Origin: Achromobacter sp. Marseille-Q4962
GTDB lineage: Bacteria > Pseudomonadota > Gammaproteobacteria > Burkholderiales > Burkholderiaceae_B
NCBI RefSeq assembly: GCF_943737005.1
Contig: NZ_CALSFU010000027.1
Span: 1 to 37,120 of the forward strand
Length of the DNA: 37,120 nt
Direction: 5' to 3'
A program made the position numbers and the translations under genes. Positions 24,812-32,172 of this stretch are shown here, piece after piece (position 1 is the stretch's first letter; the number at the start of each line of letters is the position of its first letter). The notes beneath the pieces were generated by a model. The model did no database searches. It saw only the letters and a program-made list of their open reading frames with translations, and was not told the DNA's origin.

Positions 24812-25121
24812 CCGTTGAACTCCTGAATGGTGTGGAAAAAGAAAAAGGAACCACACGTTTGGCATAGCCGAGGTGGGGTTCCCGAACCGGATTTTAGTTC
24901 AATTTCAGACATTTTTTGGCTATTTACCCGCAAATTCAGGGAAAAAATCGGATCAACCGCAGAACAAGCCGGGCCGCGGCAGGCCGGTGGCAACGGCGTC
25001 CGTGCCCATTAGACAAGGGCTGAACGGGAATCAGATTTCAGAAGCAAACGTTCAGATAAGTCCTAACGCCCACCTCGGCGGCGGCAACGCAAAATCACAG
25101 CTTTCGATCGACCGCCCACCC
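24812..25121. other. 310-bp intergenic region between porin and response regulator
   Basis: Distinctly more AT-rich than its surroundings, with T-rich runs near 24828-24850 (porin leader) and 24895-24945. It should hold the porin promoter on the minus strand and the regulator promoter on the plus strand; I cannot assign -35/-10 pairs with confidence. An RcsB-box-like site is at 25052-25065. I see no gene or stable long hairpin in it. Confidence 0.7.
25052..25065 (+). promoter_or_regulatory. RcsAB-box-like sequence before the RcsB-like gene
   Basis: TCAGATAAGTCCTA agrees at 10 of 14 positions with the enterobacterial RcsAB box TAAGAATATTCCTA, including the full TCCTA right end. It is 56 bp upstream of a gene for an RcsB-like protein, so autoregulation is an attractive inference. 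Enterobacterial consensus may not apply in this lineage, and a match of this quality could arise by chance. Confidence 0.3.
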
Positions 25122-25772
25122 ATGACCCGACTCCGCATCGTCCTTGCCGATGATCATCCGCTGGTGCTGATGGGCATGCGGGACCTGCTGGAGAAGGACT
25201 TCAGCTTCGAGGTCACCGCCACGCTCGACAGTCCCACGGCCCTGGTCGAGCACCTGCGCCGCCACCCCGCGCACGTGATCATCACCGACTACTCCATGCC
25301 GGGCGACGAAACCTACGGCGACGGCATCCGCCTGGTCAAGTACCTGCGGCGGCACTTTCCGGTTCCGCGCGTGGTGGTGCTGACCATGGTGTCCAACCCC
25401 ATGATCATCTCGGCCCTCTACGACGCCGGCGTGTCCGCCGTGGTGCTCAAGCGCCACAACCTCAACGAGATTTCCGCCGCCCTGCATACGCTGCAGGCCG
25501 GCCGCCGCTACTACCCGCCCGGCTTCCAGCGCGACGGCGCCATCGACGCGCGCAACAAGTTCATCGGCGAACGCATCAACAGCCTGTCGCCCAAGGAATA
25601 CGAGGTGCTGCGGCACTTCGTGCGCGGCGAATCCATGATGCAGGTGGCCGAGAGCCTGAAGCGCAGCGTCAAGACCGTCAGCGGCCAGAAGATCTCGGCC
25701 ATGCGCAAGCTCAACGTGCAGACCGACCAGGAGCTGGTCGCGTTCTGCGTCACGAGCGGCATTTTTCCGTAG
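25122..25772 (+). CDS. RcsB-like response regulator (REC + LuxR-type HTH)
   Basis: 216 residues, the length of E. coli RcsB. The receiver has the acidic pair Asp10/Asp11 and phospho-acceptor Asp56 in TDYSMPG, at the same number as in RcsB, followed by the RcsB-type YGDGIRLVKYLRRHFP, the switch Thr in VLTM and conserved Lys in VVLK. The C-terminal helix-turn-helix (about 145-210) reads LSPKEYEVLRHFVRGESMMQ then SLKRSVKTVSGQKISAMRKL, also RcsB-like. No histidine kinase or phosphorelay gene is adjacent, so it is an orphan here. Such regulators control envelope and surface functions, fitting the divergent porin, but its regulon is unknown. ATG at 25122 begins the domain directly. Confidence 0.87.
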   Translation: MTRLRIVLADDHPLVLMGMRDLLEKDFSFEVTATLDSPTALVEHLRRHPAHVIITDYSMPGDETYGDGIRLVKYLRRHFPVPRVVVLTMVSNPMIISALYDAGVSAVVLKRHNLNEISAALHTLQAGRRYYPPGFQRDGAIDARNKFIGERINSLSPKEYEVLRHFVRGESMMQVAESLKRSVKTVSGQKISAMRKLNVQTDQELVAFCVTSGIFP

Positions 25773-25801
25773 AAGCGGCGCCCGCAAAGGCCCCGGCGCC
25801 G

Positions 25802-26212
25802 TCAGTCCGCCGGCGCCGGACAGTCCAGGTCGCCTGCGCCGCACTCGAGGTAATCGCGCAGCGCGCGCGTGCGGTCGCGCGTCAGCCGGTCCAGGCATCG
25901 GGCCTGGGCCATGGGATAGGCGCTGCCTTCCTGCACGCCGCCCGCCGCGAACGCGCATTCCGCGTCGCGGAACGCCAGCCAGGCGCGCTGCGCGGTATTG
26001 AGCCGCGACTCCGCCTGTCTGTCTTTGTGCAGCCGCGCCACCAGCGATTTGTAGGCCGCGTTCAGCTCCGCGTCCGACTTGCGGTAAGCCTGGTCGGCGC
26101 AGAGATTCATGTCGGTCTGGGTTGCCGGGTCGGCGCAGTTCAGGCCCTGCGCCTGGGCGCCCGCCGCCAGGGCCAGCCCCGCCAGAACAACGCCCGCTGT
26201 CGCATGCCGCAT
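25802..26212 (-). CDS. LprI/DUF1311-family secreted protein
   Basis: 136 residues. A signal peptide (MRHATAGVVLAGLALAAGAQ) is followed by the DUF1311 pattern: CADPATQTDMNLCADQAYRK, a helical DAELNAAYKSLVARL, then AQRAWLAFRDAECAF and a Cys near RCLDRLTRDRTRALRDYLE. Paired Cys suggest disulfides in the periplasm. The family includes LprI of Mycobacterium, reported as a lysozyme inhibitor, but most members are uncharacterised. ATG at 26212 follows AGGAG. It is divergent from the metallophosphoesterase gene and converges with the response regulator, 29 bp between stops. Confidence 0.85.
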   Translation of the reverse strand: MRHATAGVVLAGLALAAGAQAQGLNCADPATQTDMNLCADQAYRKSDAELNAAYKSLVARLHKDRQAESRLNTAQRAWLAFRDAECAFAAGGVQEGSAYPMAQARCLDRLTRDRTRALRDYLECGAGDLDCPAPAD

Positions 26213-26380
26213 CGATGTTTCTCCTGTCGCCGGGAAATTGCGCGCGCGGCGCAATGGAACACCGACACCATAGAAGAATCGGCCGGCGCGCGCAGCAACC
26301 GTACCATGCCGTTTGCTTCCATCCTTAACCGCGCCGGGCGCGACGCTAAGATAATGGCCTGCCCCTTGTCGCCGTTCCCC

Positions 26381-27184
26381 ATGAAAATCCAGCTGCTCTC
26401 GGACCTGCATCTCGAAACCGATCCCACTTTCCAGGCCCGCCCCGCGCCCGGGGCAGACCTGCTGGTGCTGGCGGGCGACATCGGCTCCTACCGCAGCGGC
26501 AGCCGCCTCCAGGAAGACGATTTCGGCCTGGGCCGCTACTCGCCCCGCCGGGGCTGGCCCACGCCGGTGGTCTATGTGCCGGGCAACCACGAATACGACA
26601 ACCGCGACTTCGACGAAACCCATGCGCGCCTGCGCGAGCTTTGCCAGGCGCTGGACATCCATTGGCTGGAGCGCGAAGTCCTGGTGCTGGACGGGGTGCG
26701 GCTGGTGGGCACCACGCTGTGGACGGACTTCGACGCGCTGGCCGCGCCCGGCGACACGCTGACCGCCGTGCTGAACAAGCGCGGCAAGGCTTTCCGCGCG
26801 GCCGACTTCTACCTGGCCAAGGCGGAGATGCGCCGCCATGGCGCGCCGTTCATGGCCGAGCAGATGCGCGAGGAGGGGTTGGCCTGCCAGGAATGGCTGG
26901 CCCGCGCGCTGCGCGCCCCGCACGCCGGCCGCACCGTGGTCGTCACCCACTTCGCCCCGACCCTGGCCAGCGCCGATCCGCGCTACGGCGTCACGCCGGG
27001 CACCGCCGGTTTCTGCAATGCGCTGGACGACCTGCTGCCGCTGGCCGACTGCTGGATGCACGGGCACCTGCATTGCGCCCAGGACTACGTCCGGAACGGC
27101 TGCCGGGTCGTGGCCAACCCGCTCGGCTATGCCAAGAAAGGCGAGCAGGGCGACTACGCGCCCGGCAAGGTGTGGGAAGTCTGA
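26381..27184 (+). CDS. Calcineurin-like metallophosphoesterase
   Basis: 267 residues with the complete metal-binding motif series: DLHLE near residue 8, LAGDIG, GNHEYDN, THFAP and GHLHC. These coordinate two metal ions and hydrolyse phosphomono- or diesters; no signal peptide, so cytoplasmic. The substrate is not evident. ATG at 26381 begins the first strand (MKIQLLSDLHLE); an ATG at 26354 would add nine residues without homology. Divergent from the DUF1311 gene, and 13 bp from the receptor gene stop to stop. Confidence 0.87.
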   Translation: MKIQLLSDLHLETDPTFQARPAPGADLLVLAGDIGSYRSGSRLQEDDFGLGRYSPRRGWPTPVVYVPGNHEYDNRDFDETHARLRELCQALDIHWLEREVLVLDGVRLVGTTLWTDFDALAAPGDTLTAVLNKRGKAFRAADFYLAKAEMRRHGAPFMAEQMREEGLACQEWLARALRAPHAGRTVVVTHFAPTLASADPRYGVTPGTAGFCNALDDLLPLADCWMHGHLHCAQDYVRNGCRVVANPLGYAKKGEQGDYAPGKVWEV

Positions 27185-27197
27185 CGCATCGCCCGCC

Positions 27198-29360
27198 TCA
27201 GAATTTCAGGCTGGCGCTCAGGCCGTAGGTGCGCGGATCCCCCGCCTTGACGTAGCCTTCCGACTGGTACAGCCAATAGCGTTTGTCCGCCAGGTTGTTG
27301 ATGCCGGCGCGGAAGGTGGTTTCGTAGCCGTAGATGCGCGTGTCGTAGGTGGCGCCAACGTTGACGATGGCGTAGCCGCCGACCTCGACGTCGTTGGAAG
27401 CGAGCAGCATGGTGGCTCCCGTGTATTTCACGTCCGCCCGCAGCTTCAGGCCCGGCACGCCCGGCACCGCGTAGGCGGCCTGGGCCGCCGCCACGAACTT
27501 CGGCGCGCCGGCCACGCGGTTGCCGACGTTGCCGGCCCCTTTCCGGTACTCGGAATCGAGCAGCATGAGGCTGCCGCCCACGGTCCAGTCGCGCGCCACG
27601 CGGGCCGAGGCGCCCAGTTCCAGGCCCTGGTAGACGGACTTGCCGTCTTGCACCAGCTCGTTGGCGGCGTTGGCGTACTCGGCTTTCTTCTCGATGCGGA
27701 ACAGCGCCGCGGTGGCGGCCCAGTCTTCGTGGCTGGTCTTCACGCCGAGTTCGTATTGCCGGCTCTTGAGCGGATCGAGCAGCTCGCCATCGTTTTCGTA
27801 AAGCGGCCCCACGGACGAGCCGGGCTCCAGCGACTCGATGTAGCTGGCATACACCATGGTCTGCGGCGTGACGTTGTACATGAGCGCGACGGTGGGCGTG
27901 AGCACGCCGCTCTTGTCGTATTTCGACGACTGCGCGCCGGTGGCGTCGAAGCCGCGCTGCTCGTAATCGGTGTAGCGCAGGCCGCCCAGCAGCGACCAGC
28001 CGCGGCCCAGGTCCAGGGTGTCGCTGGCGAACACGGCCTTCTGCGTGATTTCCGCCGCGCGGTACAGGTCCAGGCTGCCTTCGCTGTCGTAGACGTTGCG
28101 GTTCGGGTCGTGGAGATTGCCGGTTCCCTTCGGCTCGTACACACCGTTGGCGCTGTAGTCGTTCTTGCGCTTCTCCCAGGATGCGCCCAGCACCACGTGG
28201 TGCCGCAGCGGGCCGGTGGCGAAACGGCCCTCGGCCATGGCCCGCCACTGGTTGTAGCCATAGGCTTCGCCGTAGTCCGAACGATAGTCGTCGTAGTCGC
28301 CGGCGCTGTTCCGCAGCATCAGCACCGACTCGTTGCGGCGGGTGCGCGTGGAGCTGTAGCTGTAGTCGGTGCTGAGCGTCCAGCGGTCGTCGAGACGGAA
28401 CTTCAGGCCGGTGGAATAGAAGCGGAAACGGGTGTCGGCGTAGGTGCCCTCGCCCACCAGGCGATTGTCGTCGGCCCGCACCGGAGACGGCAGCCCGGCC
28501 CCGTCGGGCAGCGTGCCGGCATAGATGGTGGGATCCTGGCCGATGGCCTTGCGGTCCTGGTAGAGCGACTGGAAATCCCAGACGAGGCGGTCGGTGAGGC
28601 GCGCATCCAGGGCCAGGGACACCGAATCCCGGTAGAGCGAGCCGCTGTTGTAGGTATTGCCTTCCTCGTGGGTGGCGTTCAGGCGGTAGCCCAGCGCGCC
28701 GTCCTGCCCCGCGCGGCCGCCCAGGTCCACATGCTCGCGCAGCAGGCCCTTGGAAAGATAGCCGAAGTCGATGCTGCGCACGGGCTCGTCGGTGGGACGC
28801 TTGGTGACGTAGTTGAGCATCCCGCCGGGCGAACCGAAGCCGTACATGAAGCCGGACGCGCCTTTGAGCAGGTCGATCTGCTCGAATTGTTCGTAGGGCA
28901 GCGTGACCACGTAGCTGGGAAAGGGCTTGCCGTCGATGCGATAGGAGTTCTGCCAATCCAGCGGCAGCCCGCGCACGGTGAGGTAGCTGGCCCAGGCCCC
29001 GCTGGACGAGCCGTTGTCCGACACCGAGGCGTCCAGCGCGAACACATCGCCCAGCTTGGAGACCTGGCGGTTCTCGAGGTCCGCCGCGTTGACCACGGCG
29101 CTGGAAAAAGGCGTCTCGAGCTGGCTGCGGCTGCCCAGGGCGCCGGTATTCACGGGCGCCTCCAGGTGCTGGAGCGTGTCATCCACCGCGCTGGCCTTGA
29201 CCGTCACGGCGGGCAGTTGCGCAACCGGGCCGTCGGGCTGCGCGGCCTGCTGGGCGGCAGCGGGAAAAGCCAGCCCCAGGGCCAGGGGCAGCGCGGCGGG
29301 AAGGAGCCGGACGCCGCGCGCCCGGGCGCGGGCGGGCAAGGAATGGGCACGATCTGCCAA
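27198..29360 (-). CDS. TonB-dependent siderophore receptor
   Basis: 720 residues from a TTG start at 29360. The signal peptide ends AFPAAAQ, followed by a plug domain with the TonB-box-like LPAVTVKA, then RGLPLDWQNSYRIDGKPFPS, PYEQFEQIDLLKGASGFMYG and GSPGGMLNYVTKRP, all typical of ferric-siderophore receptors. A 22-strand barrel follows, ending in Phe (LSASLKF). No N-terminal signalling domain is present. The frame extends to ATG at 29429, but those codons overlap a Fur-box-like site; TTG has GGAG 7 bases before it, so I prefer it. The ligand cannot be told. Uptake through the outer membrane needs TonB/ExbBD, not in the window. Confidence 0.92.
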   Translation of the reverse strand: MADRAHSLPARARARGVRLLPAALPLALGLAFPAAAQQAAQPDGPVAQLPAVTVKASAVDDTLQHLEAPVNTGALGSRSQLETPFSSAVVNAADLENRQVSKLGDVFALDASVSDNGSSSGAWASYLTVRGLPLDWQNSYRIDGKPFPSYVVTLPYEQFEQIDLLKGASGFMYGFGSPGGMLNYVTKRPTDEPVRSIDFGYLSKGLLREHVDLGGRAGQDGALGYRLNATHEEGNTYNSGSLYRDSVSLALDARLTDRLVWDFQSLYQDRKAIGQDPTIYAGTLPDGAGLPSPVRADDNRLVGEGTYADTRFRFYSTGLKFRLDDRWTLSTDYSYSSTRTRRNESVLMLRNSAGDYDDYRSDYGEAYGYNQWRAMAEGRFATGPLRHHVVLGASWEKRKNDYSANGVYEPKGTGNLHDPNRNVYDSEGSLDLYRAAEITQKAVFASDTLDLGRGWSLLGGLRYTDYEQRGFDATGAQSSKYDKSGVLTPTVALMYNVTPQTMVYASYIESLEPGSSVGPLYENDGELLDPLKSRQYELGVKTSHEDWAATAALFRIEKKAEYANAANELVQDGKSVYQGLELGASARVARDWTVGGSLMLLDSEYRKGAGNVGNRVAGAPKFVAAAQAAYAVPGVPGLKLRADVKYTGATMLLASNDVEVGGYAIVNVGATYDTRIYGYETTFRAGINNLADKRYWLYQSEGYVKAGDPRTYGLSASLKF

Positions 29361-29408
29361 GACATTTCTCCAAAGAAAAAGCGGGTTGGAAAAAGTCAGA
29401 TTTTTAAT

Positions 29409-29427
29409 ACAAATATGAATCATTACC
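29409..29427 (-). promoter_or_regulatory. Probable Fur box before the siderophore receptor
   Basis: The minus strand reads GGTAATGATTCATATTTGT. Its first half matches the Fur consensus half GATAATGATT-like at 9 of 10, the second half less well (11 of 19 overall). It is in an AT-rich patch in otherwise very GC-rich DNA, about 50 bp upstream of the TTG start of an iron receptor, where a Fur operator is expected. Repression under iron-replete conditions is inferred. Confidence 0.55.
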
Positions 29428-29466
29428 AAAATAATTCCGGTGGCCGGACCTGTCGCGGGCCCCGGC

Positions 29467-29496
29467 GTCCGGCCGCCGGAGCGCCGCCGGCCGGAC
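29467..29496 (-). terminator. Hairpin after the aldo/keto reductase gene
   Basis: GTCCGGCCG (29467-29475) pairs perfectly with CGGCCGGAC (29488-29496) across a 12-base loop, 15 bp beyond the reductase stop on its coding strand and before the Fur-box region. It probably separates the two minus-strand genes transcriptionally. There is no T run. Confidence 0.45.
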
Positions 29497-29511
29497 GGCG
29501 CGCGCCTCGCC

Positions 29512-30561
29512 TCAAGGCGCGGGATTGGGATGCCTGCGGTGGATGTCGTCGATGGCCTGCAGCAGTTCCGGCGGCAGCGTGATGTCGACGCTGTCGATGT
29601 TTTCCTTCAATTGCGCCATGGTCGTGGCGCCGATCAGGTTGCTGGCGACAAAAGGCTGCTGGTTGACCCAGGCCAGCGCCATCTGCGCGGGCGCGAGTCC
29701 GTGCTCGCGCGCCAGGGCCACATATTCGCGGGCCGCCGCCTCGGCCTGCGGATTGCTGTAGCGGGTAAAGCGCGTGTAGCGCGTCAGCCGGGCGCCCTCG
29801 GGGCGCGCGCCGTCCAGGTACTTGCCGCAAAGCACGCCCATGGCCAGCGGCGAATAGGCGAGCAGGCTCACGTCTTCGTGGTGGCTGAATTCCGACAGGC
29901 CGATTTCATACACCCGGTTGAGCAGGTTGTAAGCGTTCTGGATGGAGGCGATGCGCGGCAGGCCGCGCGCCTCGGCATGCCGCAGGAACTGCGCCACGCC
30001 CCAGGGCGTCTCGTTGGACACGCCCACGTAGCGCACCTTGCCCGCCCGCACGAAGCCATCGAGCACATCCAGGGTTTCCTCGACGGGCACGGTGTGCTCG
30101 TCCTTCACCCAGGGATAGGACAGCTTGCCGAAAGTGGCCGTGGTGCGGTCGGGCCAGTGTAGCTGGTAGAGGTCGAGATAGTCGGTCTGCAGGCGCTTGA
30201 GGCTGGCATCCAGGGCGGCAGTGAGGTTCTTGCGGTCGAGGAAGGTCTTGCCGTCGCGGATGTGGCCGGGCCGCTTGGGGTCGCGCACCGGACCGGCCAC
30301 CTTGCTCGCCAGCACGATCTCCCGGCGGCGGCCGGTCCTGGCGAGCCAGGTGCCGATGTAAGTCTCGGTCAGGCCCTGCGTCTGCGCCATGGGCGGCACG
30401 GGGTACATCTCCGCCGTGTCGATCAGGGTGACGCCGCGCTCCAGCGCGTAGTCGAGCTGCTGGTGGGCTTCGGCTTCGGTGTTCTGCTCGCCCCAGGTCA
30501 TGGTGCCCAGGCCGATCAGGCTCACGTCCAGCCCGGTGCGGCCGAGTTTGCGGGTTTTCAA
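29512..30561 (-). CDS. tas: NADP(H)-dependent aldo/keto reductase, Tas-like
   Basis: 349 residues, as in E. coli Tas (346). The barrel starts RKLGRTGLDVSLIGLGTMTW and has the catalytic set Asp and Tyr in TLIDTAEMY, Lys in VLASKVAG and His in YQLHWPDR. The insert PVPPMAQTQGLTETYIGTWL is characteristic of the Tas group. Tas was found as a suppressor of tyrosine auxotrophy; its natural substrate is unclear. The start codon is TTG at 30561-30559, with CGGAG 7 bases upstream; no ATG gives a full N-terminus. Divergent from the alpha/beta hydrolase, with a 186-bp gap. Confidence 0.9.
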   Translation of the reverse strand: MKTRKLGRTGLDVSLIGLGTMTWGEQNTEAEAHQQLDYALERGVTLIDTAEMYPVPPMAQTQGLTETYIGTWLARTGRRREIVLASKVAGPVRDPKRPGHIRDGKTFLDRKNLTAALDASLKRLQTDYLDLYQLHWPDRTTATFGKLSYPWVKDEHTVPVEETLDVLDGFVRAGKVRYVGVSNETPWGVAQFLRHAEARGLPRIASIQNAYNLLNRVYEIGLSEFSHHEDVSLLAYSPLAMGVLCGKYLDGARPEGARLTRYTRFTRYSNPQAEAAAREYVALAREHGLAPAQMALAWVNQQPFVASNLIGATTMAQLKENIDSVDITLPPELLQAIDDIHRRHPNPAP

Positions 30562-30747
30562 GTTCAGCTCCGTGGTGAGAGAAAGACGGGAAAAGCGCTA
30601 CCTTAACCCCGCGCGCTTTGCTTGGGGCTGAAAGCGGCGGCCGGCGGATGACAAGGCCCGCCCGCGTGGCGGACAATGCGCCTTTCGCTCCCGCCGCCGG
30701 ACGGCAGGCCCGGCCGCGGGGATCTCCGCCATCCAGAAAGGAACACC

Positions 30748-31575
30748 ATGCAAGGGCAAGGCAGCACGCAGGCTGAGGGCGCGGCTCCCATCGAAGCGCG
30801 CGACGTATGGATAGAAACCGGGCAGGGGCGGCTGTACGCCCGCCAGTGGCTGCCCGCCCGGGACGTCCTGCCGCCGGTGGTGCTGCTGCACGACTCCCTG
30901 GGCTGCGTGGCGCTGTGGCGGGGCTTTCCCGAAGCCCTGGCGCGCACCCTGGGCCGGCGGGTCATCGCCTACGACCGCCTGGGTTTCGGCCGCTCGGACC
31001 CTCACCCCGGCCCGCTGGATCCGGCCTTCGTCACGCTGGAAGCCGAGCAGGGCTTCGCCGCGCTGCGCGCGCAACTGGAGCTGGAGTCCTTCGTGCTCAT
31101 GGGCCACAGCGTGGGCGGCGGCATGGCGGTCGCCTGCGCCGCGCGCCACGCGGACGGCTGCCGCGCGCTCATCACCGAATCCGCCCAGGCCTTCGTGGAA
31201 GACTACACGCGCGACGGCGTGGCCCAGGCGCGCATCGCGTTCCGCGACCCTGCCCAGCTCGACCGCCTGCGCCGCTACCACGGCGACAAAGCCCGCTGGG
31301 TGCTGCAAGCCTGGACCGAAACCTGGACAGCCGACGCGTTCGCGGACTGGAGCCTGCGCGCCACGCTGCCCGGCGTGACCTGCCCCGTGCTCGCCCTGCA
31401 CGGCGCGCAGGACGAGTACGGCACCGCGCGCCACCCCGAAACCATCTGCGCGCTGGCCGGCGGGCCCTGCCGCATGGAGCTGCTGCCCGGCCTGCGGCAC
31501 GTGCCGCACCGCGAAGACGAGGCGCGCGTGCTCGCGCTGGTGGCGCAGTTCCTGGACGCGCCGCCGGGGCGCTGA
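30748..31575 (+). CDS. Alpha/beta hydrolase
   Basis: 275 residues. The nucleophile elbow is GHSVGG (Ser near residue 131), preceded by the oxyanion strand VVLLHDSLGCVALWRGFP and a YDRLGFGRSDPHPGP turn. The acid is probably in LALHGAQDEYG and the catalytic His in LPGLRHVPHRE. The family hydrolyses esters, epoxides, haloalkanes or C-C bonds; the substrate is not apparent. ATG at 30748 follows AAAGGAA; an ATG at 30676 in frame lacks support. No signal peptide, so cytoplasmic. A strong hairpin follows the stop. Confidence 0.85.
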   Translation: MQGQGSTQAEGAAPIEARDVWIETGQGRLYARQWLPARDVLPPVVLLHDSLGCVALWRGFPEALARTLGRRVIAYDRLGFGRSDPHPGPLDPAFVTLEAEQGFAALRAQLELESFVLMGHSVGGGMAVACAARHADGCRALITESAQAFVEDYTRDGVAQARIAFRDPAQLDRLRRYHGDKARWVLQAWTETWTADAFADWSLRATLPGVTCPVLALHGAQDEYGTARHPETICALAGGPCRMELLPGLRHVPHREDEARVLALVAQFLDAPPGR

Positions 31576-31594
31576 GGGGCCGCGCGGCTCGAAC

Positions 31595-31624
31595 CGCGAG
31601 CGGCTTCTCGGGCAGCCGCTCGCG
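31595..31624 (+). terminator. Hairpin after the alpha/beta hydrolase gene
   Basis: CGCGAGCGGC (31595-31604) pairs perfectly with GCCGCTCGCG (31615-31624) around a 10-base loop, 19 bp after the hydrolase stop. It likely isolates that gene from the MarR/FUSC operon downstream. No T run follows. Confidence 0.5.
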
Positions 31625-31658
31625 CAGCGCCGCGATAAAGCTGAAGCGCCGGCGGGTA

Positions 31659-31688
31659 TATCTCGTATGCTAATATCTTGCATGCTAA
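31659..31688. promoter_or_regulatory. Two 15-bp direct repeats before the MarR gene, candidate operator
   Basis: TATCTCGTATGCTAA (31659-31673) and TATCTTGCATGCTAA (31674-31688) are adjacent and identical at 13 of 15 positions, in an AT-rich stretch that must also hold the promoter. Each contains a near-palindromic GYATGC core. They end 28 bp before the MarR ATG at 31717. I infer that MarR binds here to repress itself and the FUSC gene. Confidence 0.6.
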
Positions 31689-31716
31689 ATATATTCCGCG
31701 CCCGCCGGACACAGCC

Positions 31717-32172
31717 ATGACCGAATCCCGCCCCGCTTCCATCGGCCGCCTGCTCGTGCAGGGCGGGCGCCAGTGGCGCAAGCGCATCGACCAGTCGCTG
31801 GCCGTGGCCGGGCTGTCGCAGTCCACCGCCTGGCCGCTGCTGGCGCTGCGGGTGCACGGGGCGCCGCTGCGCAACGGCGTGCTGGCCGAAGAGATCGGCA
31901 TCGAGGGCGCCTCGCTGGTGCGGGTGATCGACACGCTTGAGGCGGCGGGGCTGGTGGAGCGCCTGCCCGACCCGCTCGACAGGCGGGCGCGCTGCGTGGC
32001 GCTGTCGCCGGCCGGCGCGGCCAAGGCGGAGGAAATCGCCGCCATCGTGGACCGGGTGCGCGCCGAAGTCGTGCAGGGCCTGCCCGAGGCCGACCTGAAA
32101 GCGGCCGAACGCGTGCTGCGCGCCATCCACGAGCGCCTGGACGCCCTGAACGCCGCGGGGCGGCAGGCATGA
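31717..32172 (+). CDS. MarR-family transcriptional regulator
   Basis: 151 residues. The winged helix domain (about 45-110) has STAWPLLALRVHGAPLRNGV, LAEEIGIEGASLVRVIDTLE and the wing VERLPDPLDRRARCVALSPA with the conserved DxRxxR pattern. N- and C-terminal helices form the dimer. MarR proteins usually repress adjacent efflux genes until a phenolic or similar ligand binds. Its stop overlaps the FUSC start (ATGA), and an imperfect tandem repeat upstream is a probable operator. Ligand unknown. Confidence 0.9.
   Translation: MTESRPASIGRLLVQGGRQWRKRIDQSLAVAGLSQSTAWPLLALRVHGAPLRNGVLAEEIGIEGASLVRVIDTLEAAGLVERLPDPLDRRARCVALSPAGAAKAEEIAAIVDRVRAEVVQGLPEADLKAAERVLRAIHERLDALNAAGRQA

Noticed and set aside
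27154..28956. A 600-codon minus-strand frame overlapping the siderophore receptor gene
   Set aside because: Out-of-frame Arg/Ala/Gly-rich shadow of the receptor.
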